A stretch of 64,000 nucleotides of DNA from Smallanthus sonchifolius (Eukaryota; Streptophyta; Magnoliopsida; Asterales; Asteraceae). A program made the position numbers and the translations under genes. Positions within the stretch are counted from its first letter, which is position 1, and every line of letters starts with the position of its first letter. The stretch lies in the NCBI GenBank assembly GCA_023525975.1, contig CM042029.1:89262849-89326848 (forward strand), written 5' to 3'. The notes below the pieces were generated by a model, which was not told the origin of the DNA, made no database searches, and worked only from the letters and a program-made list of their open reading frames with translations. Below, one piece after another: positions 34,244 through 45,071 of this stretch.

Positions 34244-37200
34244 TTAAAGTGATGACAACAATTTGATTTTTTTTTCTTTTGCTTTTCGAAAACATGATAA
34301 ATAAATCGTTTATATTATAATAACATGGTGACTAGGTGACATGTGTAATAGAGGATGTGCATAAAAGCACTTGTGGCGTAAGTGCTTCTGTTGACTCAGC
34401 TCCACGTATGCAACAATTTATACCAATCCATTTTACACTTGTCACCGGCTTAGAGGTCATATTTTCAACGTCATTTCTAACCTTTTTTCTTTTAAATTAT
34501 ATTATTAATCAGTGTTAACACAATGACATTTTAAATAAATTTATATAAATATGAATACATTATCATAAATAAAAATTTGGAAAAACTTCAACTAATAGTA
34601 ACTAATAAGTTTTTCTAGTGTGTTATTAAATTCATTCAAAGTTTTTTTTATTCTTCACCACTTTACTTTTGTTCCAATCATATTCCAATTATATGTAATA
34701 TTTTTATAAATGTTAATTTTTTTTAAATTAAGTGAGACAAATGAAACATATATCATATATGAATCTTGGTTACCAATAAATGAAATTTTTACTCCAATTA
34801 ATTTAAAGTAGGAGATAATGAGGAATACAAAAAATTCACTAAATAATAAACAAGTTTTAAAATTATTATATTTAAGCCGAATTGAAAAAATAAAAATAGC
34901 TAAGTAGTAACAAAGATTCATATGTGTTTCATTTGCCTCATTTAAAATTTTTAAATATTTATAAAAATATTGCGCAAATATGAATATAAAATAAATTAGA
35001 GTAATTAACAGGGTAATCATAAATATATATTATTTGTAGATTGTTATTTGGTTAAATTCTAGTAACAGGTATGAGGCATGAGTCGAGAAACCATTGGTCG
35101 GATGAATTTGCAATTCACTTAGTCAGTCCCTGTCATGTTGAGTTGCTCAATCAAATAAAAACAAGTAAAGTCTACTTTGAATCTTTGATAGATTAAATTG
35201 GCAAACGAACTCATTTGTTCGGATGCTCTATGATCATATAATAGAAGGTAGAGCTGGTAAAACGTGTCTAGTGATGTTAGATATGTTGAACTCGTTTAGA
35301 TACGATTTTAATCGTGTAATAATCGTAAAATCGTATTGATCGGTTTATGACCATATATGTTTACTCTAACTCAAACCCGTTTAACTTCGTGTCAAGTCGT
35401 GTTATGTAAACGGGTCATGTCAAAAATTGTCAACCTATATGAAGCTGAAAGGTTAGCGGCTTAGCGTTCGAAAGTGGAAATGGAAAAGTTAGTGATGCAA
35501 AGTGGAAACTGAAATGTTAGGTTATCTAATATTTAACTTAATTTTACATATTTAATTATTTAAAAATAAAAAGGTATATATTTTAAATAAATAGGTTATA
35601 AACATGTTGTGTTAACATGTCAACCATTTAACGTGATTAGTTAAACGGGTCTAATCCTGTCATAACGGATTAGAGGGGTTAAACCATTTAGACATGATTT
35701 TAACTGTGTCATAATCGTGTCGACCCGATTATTTCTCATATTCGTTTAACTCAAACCCAAGCCCACGTATTTTTGTGCCGTATCGTGTCGTTTAAACGAA
35801 TCATGCCAAAATTTGTCAACCCTAATATAAGACATAGAACGATGATTTGTAACAATCAATGGTTTTAGAATGTTATACAAAAACTCGTTATTGACAAAGT
35901 TCCAATGCAAGTTTGCCTTTTGTGTATATAAAACAAACAAAAATACCAGTAAATTCTATCATCAAAATAAGGTAAGATATAGGTGACGCTATAACATCTT
36001 TCACACTTTTTTTCTGGTCGTGTATCCACTTGTTTTTAATCTAACAGGGTTTTAAATTATGCAAGTTTATAGCATAATTTTTCTTATAAATTACGAGTAT
36101 GTAACTTATATGTATTGTGGACTTGAAAAAACCATTACGAGGTTTTCACACTTTGTGTGCACACTCATGATGATCATGAGCATAACCAGAGGAGGTCAAG
36201 AGGGTCCATTGACCCTTTAGTCATCGAATTTTGTTCAATTTTTATATATAAAATTTGATTTTTATTACAAAAAAAACTGAATTTGACCATTTAGTTGTAA
36301 TAGATATATAAGAGAAATTTATAATAACTCTCCGACTAAAATATTCTGATTCTGCTACTGACTTGATAATACATTTGTAGAAGCCATATATGAGCTTTCA
36401 ATACTATTGTTTGGTTGTATGGTGGTAAATCCTATAAGTTCAATAATGGCATTACATCGTTTGGAATTTTGAATCCCCAATGAAATGGTTAACCTTTAGC
36501 TATTCCCCATTTATAGACAATCATTCATATACCCATTCCTCTAACGCCAAACAACTAATCCAAACACATCCTAAAATTAATCTGGTTTAAGAACAATAAT
36601 ATAATATCGTTAATAACAAATCAACAAACATCATAATTGCCACATCCTCAAAATCTATTAACGGAGTTTTACCGTTAGGAGCGTGACATATCAGGATCTC
36701 AGTCATTAGTTACTTTGAACGACTCTATATGAGTTTAAGAAAACCACTAGCATTACTCATAGTCACGATGCAACACTAGTAATGAAAACACTGATTTAAC
36801 GTAAGACTGCGGAAGCGAAACGTTAGATAAAAAGCAATGATTAAACATAGAATATATTCAAAAGGCAGAAAATGTGGGGCTCATTATTAAGGCATACTAG
36901 TTAAATAAAACAAAAATAAATTGTGTCAAGCAATGGGAAATTTTGGTTATGGATAAGGGTGAAAAAATATTGGTTTTGTAATATTTCTAAATACATTTAA
37001 GCAAGTTATATGTTTTTTTTTTTTATTTGAAAGACAAATTTCTTAAATCCTGTTGAGAATGAGACTTGAACTCATGACCTCCTTAAACCTTGGTGTTCCT
37101 AGAGAATTTTTCTCTATCAATGGGTCACCAACCCCATTGGCAAGCAAGTTATATGTTGATTTAAAAGTATTTTATAAACCAATTAATTCTTTAATAGAAA

Positions 37201-38718
37201 GTTCTTAAAAAAATTTGAACAACAATACATATAAACATTTACTCATCCTTAAAAACCATGGTCGATGACCAATGGTTTAATGCCACACACGCTTTAGCTT
37301 TTACTTATAAATTAAATGAGAGAAAATGTTTGTACTAATTTTACTTGGTGTAGTACTTTTGATCGTCAACCCACTAGGGTTTGAGACTCAATGCTCTCAT
37401 CCTTTTTTTTAATAATTTTTTTATAATTTATTTTATTTTCTTTATTACTAACTTATTTAATAAATTTTTTGTCACGATGTAGTTTTTTATCATATTCAGT
37501 TTTTTATATAAATTTTATCAATGTTAAAATTTCGTTTCGGAGTTAGTTTTTTAACGTTAACGATTTTTTTCGATGTTTCAATGTTAACTGATTAAATAGG
37601 GTCGTTTTTTTAGGTTTTGAATTTATTAACGTAAATTCATGAATTTACACGCCGTGTTTACTTTAATATAATTTCTTTCATGAATTTTGCAATGTCGATA
37701 TAACATGAATTTTATTCAAAATTGATTCCCGCTTACGTTGCAACGCGTGATAACTGAGTCCTATTAACGTCACAATGTGCGAGGAAAGTTGTAGCGCGTG
37801 CGAAATCGACACGTAAATTTTTTTATGGGAGGAAAGTCTTAATACTAGTTTTTACTTAATATGTATTATGAAGGAGATATATTTTAATCGGGAAAATAGA
37901 TAAATATTAAATTGGTTTAAATATATAATAGTTATCGTTGTTTGTTATTAAGTTTTAGTCATTACTTTTGAAGGTATTACAATTCTCTAATTCTCTAATT
38001 CTCTAATTCTAATATAACAAGATATTAAATTCGTTCGTCATAATATACAAATACAAGCAATAAAAAAATAGATTAATAATGAGATTTTCAATGATAATAA
38101 TAATATAATAATAAATTACGTATTTTGAACATTAATGTTTGCCTGTTTGGTCTATAAATCATCATTTTTCAGAAACCGTGTTTAACTTGACATGTACTTC
38201 CGATATAGATATATAAAAATATGGAGAGTGGTTTACTGGTTTAGTTTAGACCATTCACATCCGGTTTGGTATATTATTGTGAGTAAGTTTGATATATTTT
38301 AAAGAGTGGTTTAAAATGCTTGTGAGTAGAAAAGAAAAAAAAATGTATGAATTTTTTTATATATATATGAAAACACTGTATCCTTCTTAAAAAAATGTAT
38401 AAATTTTTTAATATATTTTAAAAGTGGTTTTGAGTGGAGAAGAGAAAGAAAAGGTAATGATAAAGATATAAAAAATATTATTTAATTAAAAAGGAGAGAA
38501 AACAGATAATGATTATAATGTAATTATATAAGAATAAGGATATGAAATATGCTACGAATGATTTTAGTATAAAACCATAAATATTAAAATAATTGCTACA
38601 AACAATTTATATCATTTCTTTCTCTTCATATAATTATTTAAAGTAACGGTTTTAATTTCTTTTTATTAACTTACAAAAGAATTCTTTATTATATTAGAAA
38701 AATCATAAATCCACGTCA
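34244..38718. other. Gene-poor AT-rich region
   Basis: No supportable gene in 4.5 kb. At 35243-35826 a segment begins tagagctggtaaaacgtgtc and ends with a roughly inverted copy (gccaaaatttgtcaaccctaa), which suggests an old hAT-type MITE, but no target duplication was found. A short repeat ttctctaa occurs at 37982-38008. Around 37735-37815 lie 'gttgcaacgcg' words that may be Helitron remnants. Confidence 0.5.
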
Positions 38719-39186
38719 CTATCAAAATGGACATTTGACTGGTCAAAGTTACAAAAATGGACAAAGTTTTTCAGCCTTCTTGGGCATGGTCATTTACACT
38801 ATTAGCCGGCTGAAAAAGGCTAGTTCAGTCGGTTTGGATTTCAGCGCCAAGTCAGTTTTCTTCAGAATTTCAACCAACCAGGAATTTACACGTGGAGGTG
38901 CATATTCCCAAGACGGCTAAAGCCCACTTCCAAGCAGGCTTAGCAGACGAACTTTTTTTTTACATGACTCAGCCGGCTTGGTTCGAGATGGCTTCCCCGG
39001 CTAGGCTTAGCCGGCGCCGAAGGTGTTATTACACTACTTAGCCGGATGAAGTGGACTAGTTAGCCTGGTTCGAGTTTTTCTCTCACTTATTTAAGTTAGT
39101 TTTCCAATTTTCTTCATTTTTTCTTAATTTCTCTTACAATTTTAGTTTTTTTCTGCTGAAGTGGACTAGTTTTTGTCTCTTACAAT

Positions 39187-39429
39187 TTTGAAGAAAATTT
39201 TAATGCACTTTGTGAAGTTGTTCATATTGTTCGTGATACGTTACTAGGTGTTGGTTTGCATAAATGGGCACAAGCACATTTTGTTGGTCAACGTTATGGC
39301 ATTATGATATCAAATAGTTCTGAGTCTATTAACGTGTTATCACGTTATGCTCGACGGATGCCTATTACCAAACTAATCGAATTATTTCGTGAGTCGGTCC
39401 AACAATGGTATTTCAACAGGCGACATTAA
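39187..39429 (+). pseudogene. MULE transposase C-terminal fragment
   Basis: An 80-codon open stretch reads FEENFNALCEVV, VGLHKWAQAHFVGQRYGIM, SNSSESIN and RRMPITKLIEFFRE...QQWYFNRR. It matches the region of plant MULE (MuDR-type) transposases just after the catalytic core, where R-Y-x-I-M-T-x-N-x-x-E-S-x-N is typical. The catalytic DDE part is absent, so it cannot act. Confidence 0.82.
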
Positions 39430-39449
39430 GCAAGTAAATAAGTTTATAT

Positions 39450-39707
39450 TATAGAAGGCTAAGTAATAACATATTATACCCTAAGTTTTTAGATATAGCA
39501 GGCTAATATATAATGCTAATGTTTCTAACTTTTGTATAACAGACTAAGTAATAACATATTACATGCTAAGTTATCAAATACAGCATACTAATATATAATG
39601 CTAATGTTTCTAATTTTTGTATAGCAGGCTAAGTAATAACATATTGTAGGCTAAGTTATCAGATATAGCAGGCTATTATATAATACTAATGTTTCTAATT
39701 TATTTTT
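39450..39707 (+). repeat. Three 85-bp tandem repeats inside the MULE
   Basis: The block ggctaagtaataacatatt...atataatgctaatgtttctaa occurs three times at a constant 85-bp spacing (landmark ctaagtaataac at 39459, 39544 and 39629). Confidence 0.88.
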
Positions 39708-40283
39708 TTTACTTGCATCTAAAAATACACATGATCTAAGTAGTTAAAAGCAAAATTTGAAATTTGAAAAGTGAAAATGAAGGTTGAAATAAGAAGATTT
39801 ATATTTATAAAACTCGAAGTTAGTAGGCTAGTAAGACAACTTCAGCCCGCTAGCAAGTGTAATAACACCTTCGGAGCTGGCTAAGCCAAGCCTAACCGAA
39901 TTAAACAAGCCAACAAGGAAGCCATCTCGAACTGAGCCATGTAAAAAAAAATCGCCGGCTAAGCCTGCTTGGAAGTGGGCTTTAGCCGCCTTAGGAATAT
40001 GCACCTCCACGTGTCAATTACTGGTTGGTTGAAATTCTGAAAAAAGCTTACTTGGCGTGAAAATCCAAGCCGGCTGAACTAGCTTTCTTCAGCCGGCTAA
40101 TAGCCTAAATGACCATGTTAAAAAGGCTGAAAAACCTTATCCATTTTTATAACTTTAACTAGTTAAATGTCTATTTAGTAATTTTCCAGTGTAATGGATA
40201 AAGCACACTCACATCTTCTCGTTCCGCCTCAAACTCACGTAGTTTGACTCTCCAACTGTCTAACAAACCACCTCCGGCCTTCT

Positions 40284-40300
40284 CTCTATAAAAATATTCC
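40284..40300 (+). promoter_or_regulatory. TATA box of the PP2-A13-like gene
   Basis: ctctataaaaatattcc lies about 90 bp before the start codon, and a CT-rich leader follows. Position and context fit a plant core promoter; the start site itself is inferred. Confidence 0.55.
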
Positions 40301-40379
40301 GATCTCCACCATACCAACCGCCGTCTGCCACCACTTCGAACACCTCAGATCACCTACTTTCCCTCTCTAGGACTAACCT

Positions 40380-41968
40380 ATGGGTGCTAATACTTCATTA
40401 CTAACCCTTGCCAGCTCAGACGCATCGGAAACCTCATCGGAGCTCAACCTCGGCGACATACCGGAAAACTGCATAGCTCTGGTCTTATCCTACTTGGAAC
40501 CACCGGAGATCTGCACATTAGCTCGAATCAACCGAGCATTTCGAGCAGCTTCCTCTGCTGATTTCATCTGGATCTCCAAATTGCCATCGAATTATCATCA
40601 TCTCGCCGGAAAACTGTTGGTTGATGATAGGAACAAACTGTGCGAAAAGGAGATATTCGCAAGGTTGTGCCGACCTGTGTCCTTCGATGCCGGCAATAAG
40701 GTTCGATTTTTTTTTTAATTATTTTTTTTTTTATGTTGTTGAGTTGAAGTGAGATTTAAGTCTCTAACATTTTGATATTTTGTTTCAGGAATTTTGGGTG
40801 GACAAGATGACGGGAGGTGTTTGTGTGTCAATTTCTTCAAAGCCATTAACAATCACCGGAATCGATGATCGGAGATATTGGAATCATATTCCTTCCGATG
40901 AATCAAGGTTTATTTCCTTATGTTTTTGTACGTTTCTTTCCGGGTTATTTTTTTTTTTTGAAAATTAAAATTTAAACTCGCCAACGTTTTCATCGGAAAA
41001 AGAAATTTGGTGGATGTTTTCGTCGTTGGAGTACACGAGCCACATGGCTGGCGAATTCATCAAGAGACCGTAATTTCTTAGCGAAAAAGCCATATTTATT
41101 TTGTGATACTTGAAAAGTCAATTTTAATTTTGTATAAATAATTTTTTATATTATTTTATTCGGGGTGGAAAATTGTTTTTGTAAGTGAAATTTGAACTCA
41201 AAATGTTTTTTTAGTTAATCTGCTGGTTAGTGAATTCAAGAATTTCTGACAAAAATCGTTGAGGTGGCAAGTGAATAGGTTGGATTCTTTGTCATCTATA
41301 CCATTACATGGAAAACGTGAACGCGTTACTTTCACCGGGCGATTCGGTTATGAGTCCCATCAAACTTTTCCATCTTAGCGGGTCCAATCATAAATTCTTA
41401 AATTTGCTATCTCTAGAAATCATTTTGAATTCAAATTTGAAAAAAAAAAATAATAAAATCAAATCAAATCAAATCAAAAGCATTTTCATAAGTAAAAGTC
41501 TTTCCTTCATCATGAGATGGTTTCCATGTTTTTTTTTTAATTTGAAGTCATTCATTTGCCAGGTTCCCTACGGTTGCATACCTTAAACAAATCTGGTGGG
41601 TAGAGGTAGACGGAGACATTGAGTTCTGTTTTCCGGCCGGAGCTTATACGTTGTTGTTCAAGCTCCGGCTGGGGAAAGTAATAAAACGAAACGGACGTCG
41701 TGTGTGTAGCACTGACGACGTCCACGGGTGGGGTGTGAAACCCGTGGAGTTCAAGCTCACCACGGGCACGGGTCAGCATGCAGTTGCCAAACAATTCTTG
41801 AAGACAACCGGAAACTGGGAATACCATCGTGTCGGAGAGTTCATTGTTGATGACTCGAACACGCCGACGAGGGTGAAGTTTTCCCTAACGCAGATCGATT
41901 GCACTCATACGAAAGGTGGCCTTTGTATAGATTCGGTTCTTATATGCCCTAGTTACCAATTAGCCTAA
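40380..41968 (+). CDS. PP2-A13: F-box protein with PP2 (phloem lectin) domain, PP2-A13 type
   Basis: Three exons, 40380-40700, 40789-40907 and 41563-41968, join in frame to 281 residues. The N-terminus MGANTSLL is family-typical. The F-box (about residues 25-70) shows LGDIPENCIALVLSYLEPPE and ICTLARINRAFR. The PP2 domain (about 100-275) shows EFWVDKMTGGVCVSISS, ITGIDDRRYWNHIPSDESRF, IWWVEVDG and FSLTQIDCTHTKGGLCIDSV. The F-box would bind ASK/SKP1 in an SCF ubiquitin ligase, and the PP2 lectin fold may bind glycans or substrates. The closest remembered relative is Arabidopsis PP2-A13 (At3g61060). Length and motifs are complete. Intron 2 (655 bp) contains an (aaatc)n run. The start is the first ATG after the leader. 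Confidence 0.93.
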
Positions 41969-43659
41969 GATTTCAAAACTTTAGTTTGAAGGTGGTTTCT
42001 TTGGGAAGTCATTAATCTAGTTTAGAATTTTGGGATTATTTTTTTTGTAAATTAAGCATTTATTAAATTTGATAAAATTGTAATATACCCGAGTGAGCGG
42101 TTTGAAGTACTTTCTTCGTGATTATGAGAAGTATGCATATTGTAGCTAGTGGTATTTAATGTCATGAATATGAACGGTTTGATCATTCACTCTATCCGGC
42201 ATAATTGAGGTTTATTAGTTTTTTTCAATCTCTAAACAGAATTACGAGTTAATCTCTCTAACTTTGTGTTATTGACATGATTATCCCGGGCCCGCTACCT
42301 CGACAATGATCTCCGTCCATAGTCTTCACAGTTGTGCACTTGTAAATAACATAAGAAACATCTAACTTTGATTGGAACACACACAAAAAACTTTTTGATT
42401 GGAATACACACAACAAACTTCTGACTTTGATTGGAACACACACAAAAAACTTCCCTGATCGATTTACGCCAACACAACGAGCCCCTTGCTATTATGTCTT
42501 CTTGGTTGCTAAATGACCGTCTTCATCCCCTGCTGATGTCATTGCCACTGCACTTAAGTACGTTGGTTTTTTACGGATGAAATCATTGACGGGTAGTATT
42601 GAGGTATATGAGACACAATATGGGATACGATACGAAATGTATTAGGCTATATGGACACAATATGACCCCGTATTATGTCTGAATGTGACATATCAATAAA
42701 CTGCCTACTTTACTTTTGGTCTTCGTGACCCATATAAAATTGTATAACCTGTATGCTGTGGGCTATACCTACACGAGTCACACGAGTGAAAGGGGTGATG
42801 TTAACGACTTATACTATATATAAATAATATTAAAACAAATAAGTGGATTGCGTCCTCAAATAAATTATCGACCGAATAAGCAAGTGGATACTTTGTTTTT
42901 GTCAAAGGATAATGACATCACTGCATTGGTTTCATTCTAAATTTATTTTCTATATTTCTTTAATTTAAAGTATTATACACTACTATATATTTGGATTAAT
43001 GATTACTTTTCAATGAATTATATGCACGATCAAACGATTATCTTAATAATGATTAATGCTATTTTTTTTCTTGAAATACATATATCTTTTTTTTAAGGCA
43101 AATTTTCATTAAAAGCCAAATAGCTGGTCAGAAACTAGCAGGGACATGTCTTGAAAAAAAAAAACAAGAACAAAACAATAAAGAGATTATATTATAATCA
43201 GTCAACTAAATAATAATATTAAAAAGCAAGTTTTGATTGTGAGATTATACATTTTTCTTTGCATATGGTACCAAAATGCATCCTTAGCCTTTTTTTTCCT
43301 TTTTCCTCAAATAAAGTTTGTGTGTTAAAAAGCTTGATAAAGCAAAAGATAAGCAAACAATTGGCTTGGTGTGGTGGTTATGGGGTATTCAATGCGTTTA
43401 CAATTACCAAAGCAACGCGGGGGTTAAAATATGCAACCAACACCTGGCCCGTTTTAAGTATTTCATGCTTTTTTTTCTTGTGCTTTATAAAAAAAATTGT
43501 GTTTTAAATTATAATAATAAATTTTATACGTTTTTCTCACGCATGATGACTTACGTAAAGGTTTTTGCTTTATACTTTTTCGAGGACGTTATTTTCTACC
43601 GCAACGCGCGAGGCCTCTTTACATACTTATTTCCACCTACGTTTCGGTTCGATCGTAAC
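41969..43659. other. Intergenic, no gene seen
   Basis: F-box gene 3' flank, then AT-rich DNA. At 42362-42453 three copies of a short unit (gattggaacacacacaaaaaactt) are arrayed in tandem. Helitron-like GC words (gcaacgcgggg near 43412, cgcaacgcgcgagg near 43600) suggest decayed Helitron DNA. The position 43029/43030 (A then TCAAACGATTA) is a possible 5' end for the Helitron terminating at 44381. Confidence 0.5.
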
Positions 43660-44322
43660 CAGAGGCGGATCCACATTATAAGTTGGGTGGGCCAATGCCC
43701 ACCGTCCAATCCATACAAGGTCGGGCCCATTAACATTCCATTTCTTTGAACGGCTTAACATACATGATACGATTCGCGTCCATGCTCCCTAGTCTTCCCC
43801 TACGTCCCTTGCACTTCTTCTGCCGGCCCTATTAGTTGTTCCGATCAAATCCGGCGTCGCAAGAACCTCCACTTCAAGCCAGCGGCCGGAATTCGAACCC
43901 CTCCACTTCAAGCCAGCCGGAATTCGAAGTCTAGGATTTTCGGTTTTTTAATTCTGATTAGCTTATTTCATGTAGTAACCGGTAAGTTTTCAATCCTTTT
44001 TACATTATTTTTTATCTCTTGATAGTTGATAATCCGATTTTAATACAAATCATTTGTTAATTTACATGATGATTTCTTGAACGCTTGCGTAATTTGTGTG
44101 GTAGAAGTAGATGAACTTCTCAATGTTACTAATGAAGATGTAATCGAGCATTTCAAAAAGATGAAAATACGTAGAGGACAATTGTATTCGAGGTATTTTT
44201 ATATTGTGTTTAAATATTTGATGAACTATATTATTTTATTGTCATTTCATTTTTTTCCTCCGTTCCTTTTTTACTCACCCGTATTTTGCCCCTCCTACAA
44301 AAAGTTTCTGCATCCGTCACTG
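43660..44322 (+). mobile_element. hAT deletion derivative carrying a transposase tail
   Basis: The ends are CAGAGGCGGATCCACA and, inverted, CAGTGACGGATGCAG. The 8-bp duplication atcgtaac flanks it exactly (43652-43659 and 44323-44330). It is 663 bp and contains the final part of a hAT transposase at 44068-44195. The plus strand is the transposase sense. Confidence 0.93.
44068..44195 (+). pseudogene. hAT transposase C-terminal fragment
   Basis: The frame reads DDFLNACVICVVEVDELLN, then DVIEHFKKMKIRRGQL. This matches the extreme C-terminus of plant TTF-finger hAT transposases, where D-x-x-L-N-x-x-x-V-x-x-x-E-x-D and F-x-x-M-K-x-R-R-x-x-L recur, just after the hAT dimerisation region. Everything upstream (zinc finger, catalytic residues) has been deleted. 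Confidence 0.8.
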
Positions 44323-44339
44323 ATCGTAACCATATCGTC

Positions 44340-44381
44340 ACATCACGCCACCCCGCCGCAACGCGCGGGGTATAATTCTAG
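44340..44381 (+). mobile_element. Helitron 3' terminus, same family as the tandem pair
   Basis: CCCCGCCGCAACGCGCGGGG, a strong hairpin, then tataatt and CTAG (44378-44381) before host T. It shares the CGCCGCAACGCGCGG core with the ends at 45072 and 48721 but in opposite orientation. The 5' end is unproven; the hAT element at 43660 would lie inside it. Confidence 0.6.
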
Positions 44382-45071
44382 TTCATACTAAATTTGATCT
44401 GTAACTTTTGACTTTCAATTTTCATTGTCACGGAAAATCTCACTATACCAAAGAAGTAACATCGTCTTCTTCTGATGACGACATGGCGTGACATATAAAA
44501 GGTGAATTATGTGATGCATTAACATCACTTTCAGGGGCGTATTCTATGTCACTAGGATAGACATTATCTTTGGTAACAAAATAAAAATCAGGAGTACTAT
44601 TAGGGTATGTGGTATATCTTCATGTGAGTGACGCCTCTCACGTCTCACGTTTGAGGAGGGGCTGGTGTTCAAGTGCCTCACGCCGCCTATCACACCCAAT
44701 CACTCCTCTCTCTCACCTCTCACTGCTCTCGCCAAACCTCACTTGAAGAGGGGACAGTGTTCTCACGTGGTTAAGATTTGTATTTGTTATTGAATTTATA
44801 GATTATAATGTTTATTTTTTAATGTTAAGCATTTTATAAGAAGCTAATAAGTTATATACGCCAAAATTTGTAGGACCAAATATGTAATAATCAAGTAATC
44901 ATTAATTAACTAAAAAAAATTATTCCAAAAAATTCAGGTCTAATTGGTAGAACCGAAACTGAATCGAACTGAACCTATTGTAAAAACCAAAAACCGAAAC
45001 CAAACAATTTTTTAAAAAAACCAAAAAGTAAATTTTCACCGACCCATACACAATGTATAATGTATATTTAA
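44382..45071. other. Spacer between Helitrons, no gene seen
   Basis: Contains a short patch with repeated cctctcacgtctcacg-like words (44630-44760). Otherwise AT-rich without coding signal. Confidence 0.5.

Larger units (their letters stand above)
38719..40183 (+). mobile_element. Mutator-like element with about 350-bp terminal inverted repeats
   Basis: 38719-39070 is the reverse complement, with drift, of 39823-40183. Matching landmarks are ttagccggctgaa, cacgtggaggtgcata, aagcccacttccaagcagg and ggtgttattacact. The interior encodes a piece of a MULE transposase and three 85-bp tandem repeats. Long inverted repeats with a MuDR-like transposase piece identify a Mutator-like element that has lost most of its interior. 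I could not find the expected 9-bp target duplication, so the outer borders are uncertain by about 20 bp. Its right end is only about 200 bp from the F-box gene start. Confidence 0.82.

Noticed and set aside
34655..35020. Hydrophobic 121-codon minus-strand frame
   Set aside because: The region is extremely AT-rich; Phe/Ile/Leu-rich frames arise there by chance, and no motif or splice context supports it.
35243..35826. MITE with tagagctgg/ccaaccctaa ends
   Set aside because: Ends are only loosely inverted and no 8-bp duplication was found, so it is mentioned but not called as an element.
41308..41586. Open frame inside intron 2 of the PP2-A13-like gene
   Set aside because: It runs through the (aaatc)n repeat and the splice acceptor; the exon structure with conserved protein explains the region.
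42258..42477. Frames reading repeated CVFQSK-like words
   Set aside because: Generated by the short tandem repeat at 42362-42453.
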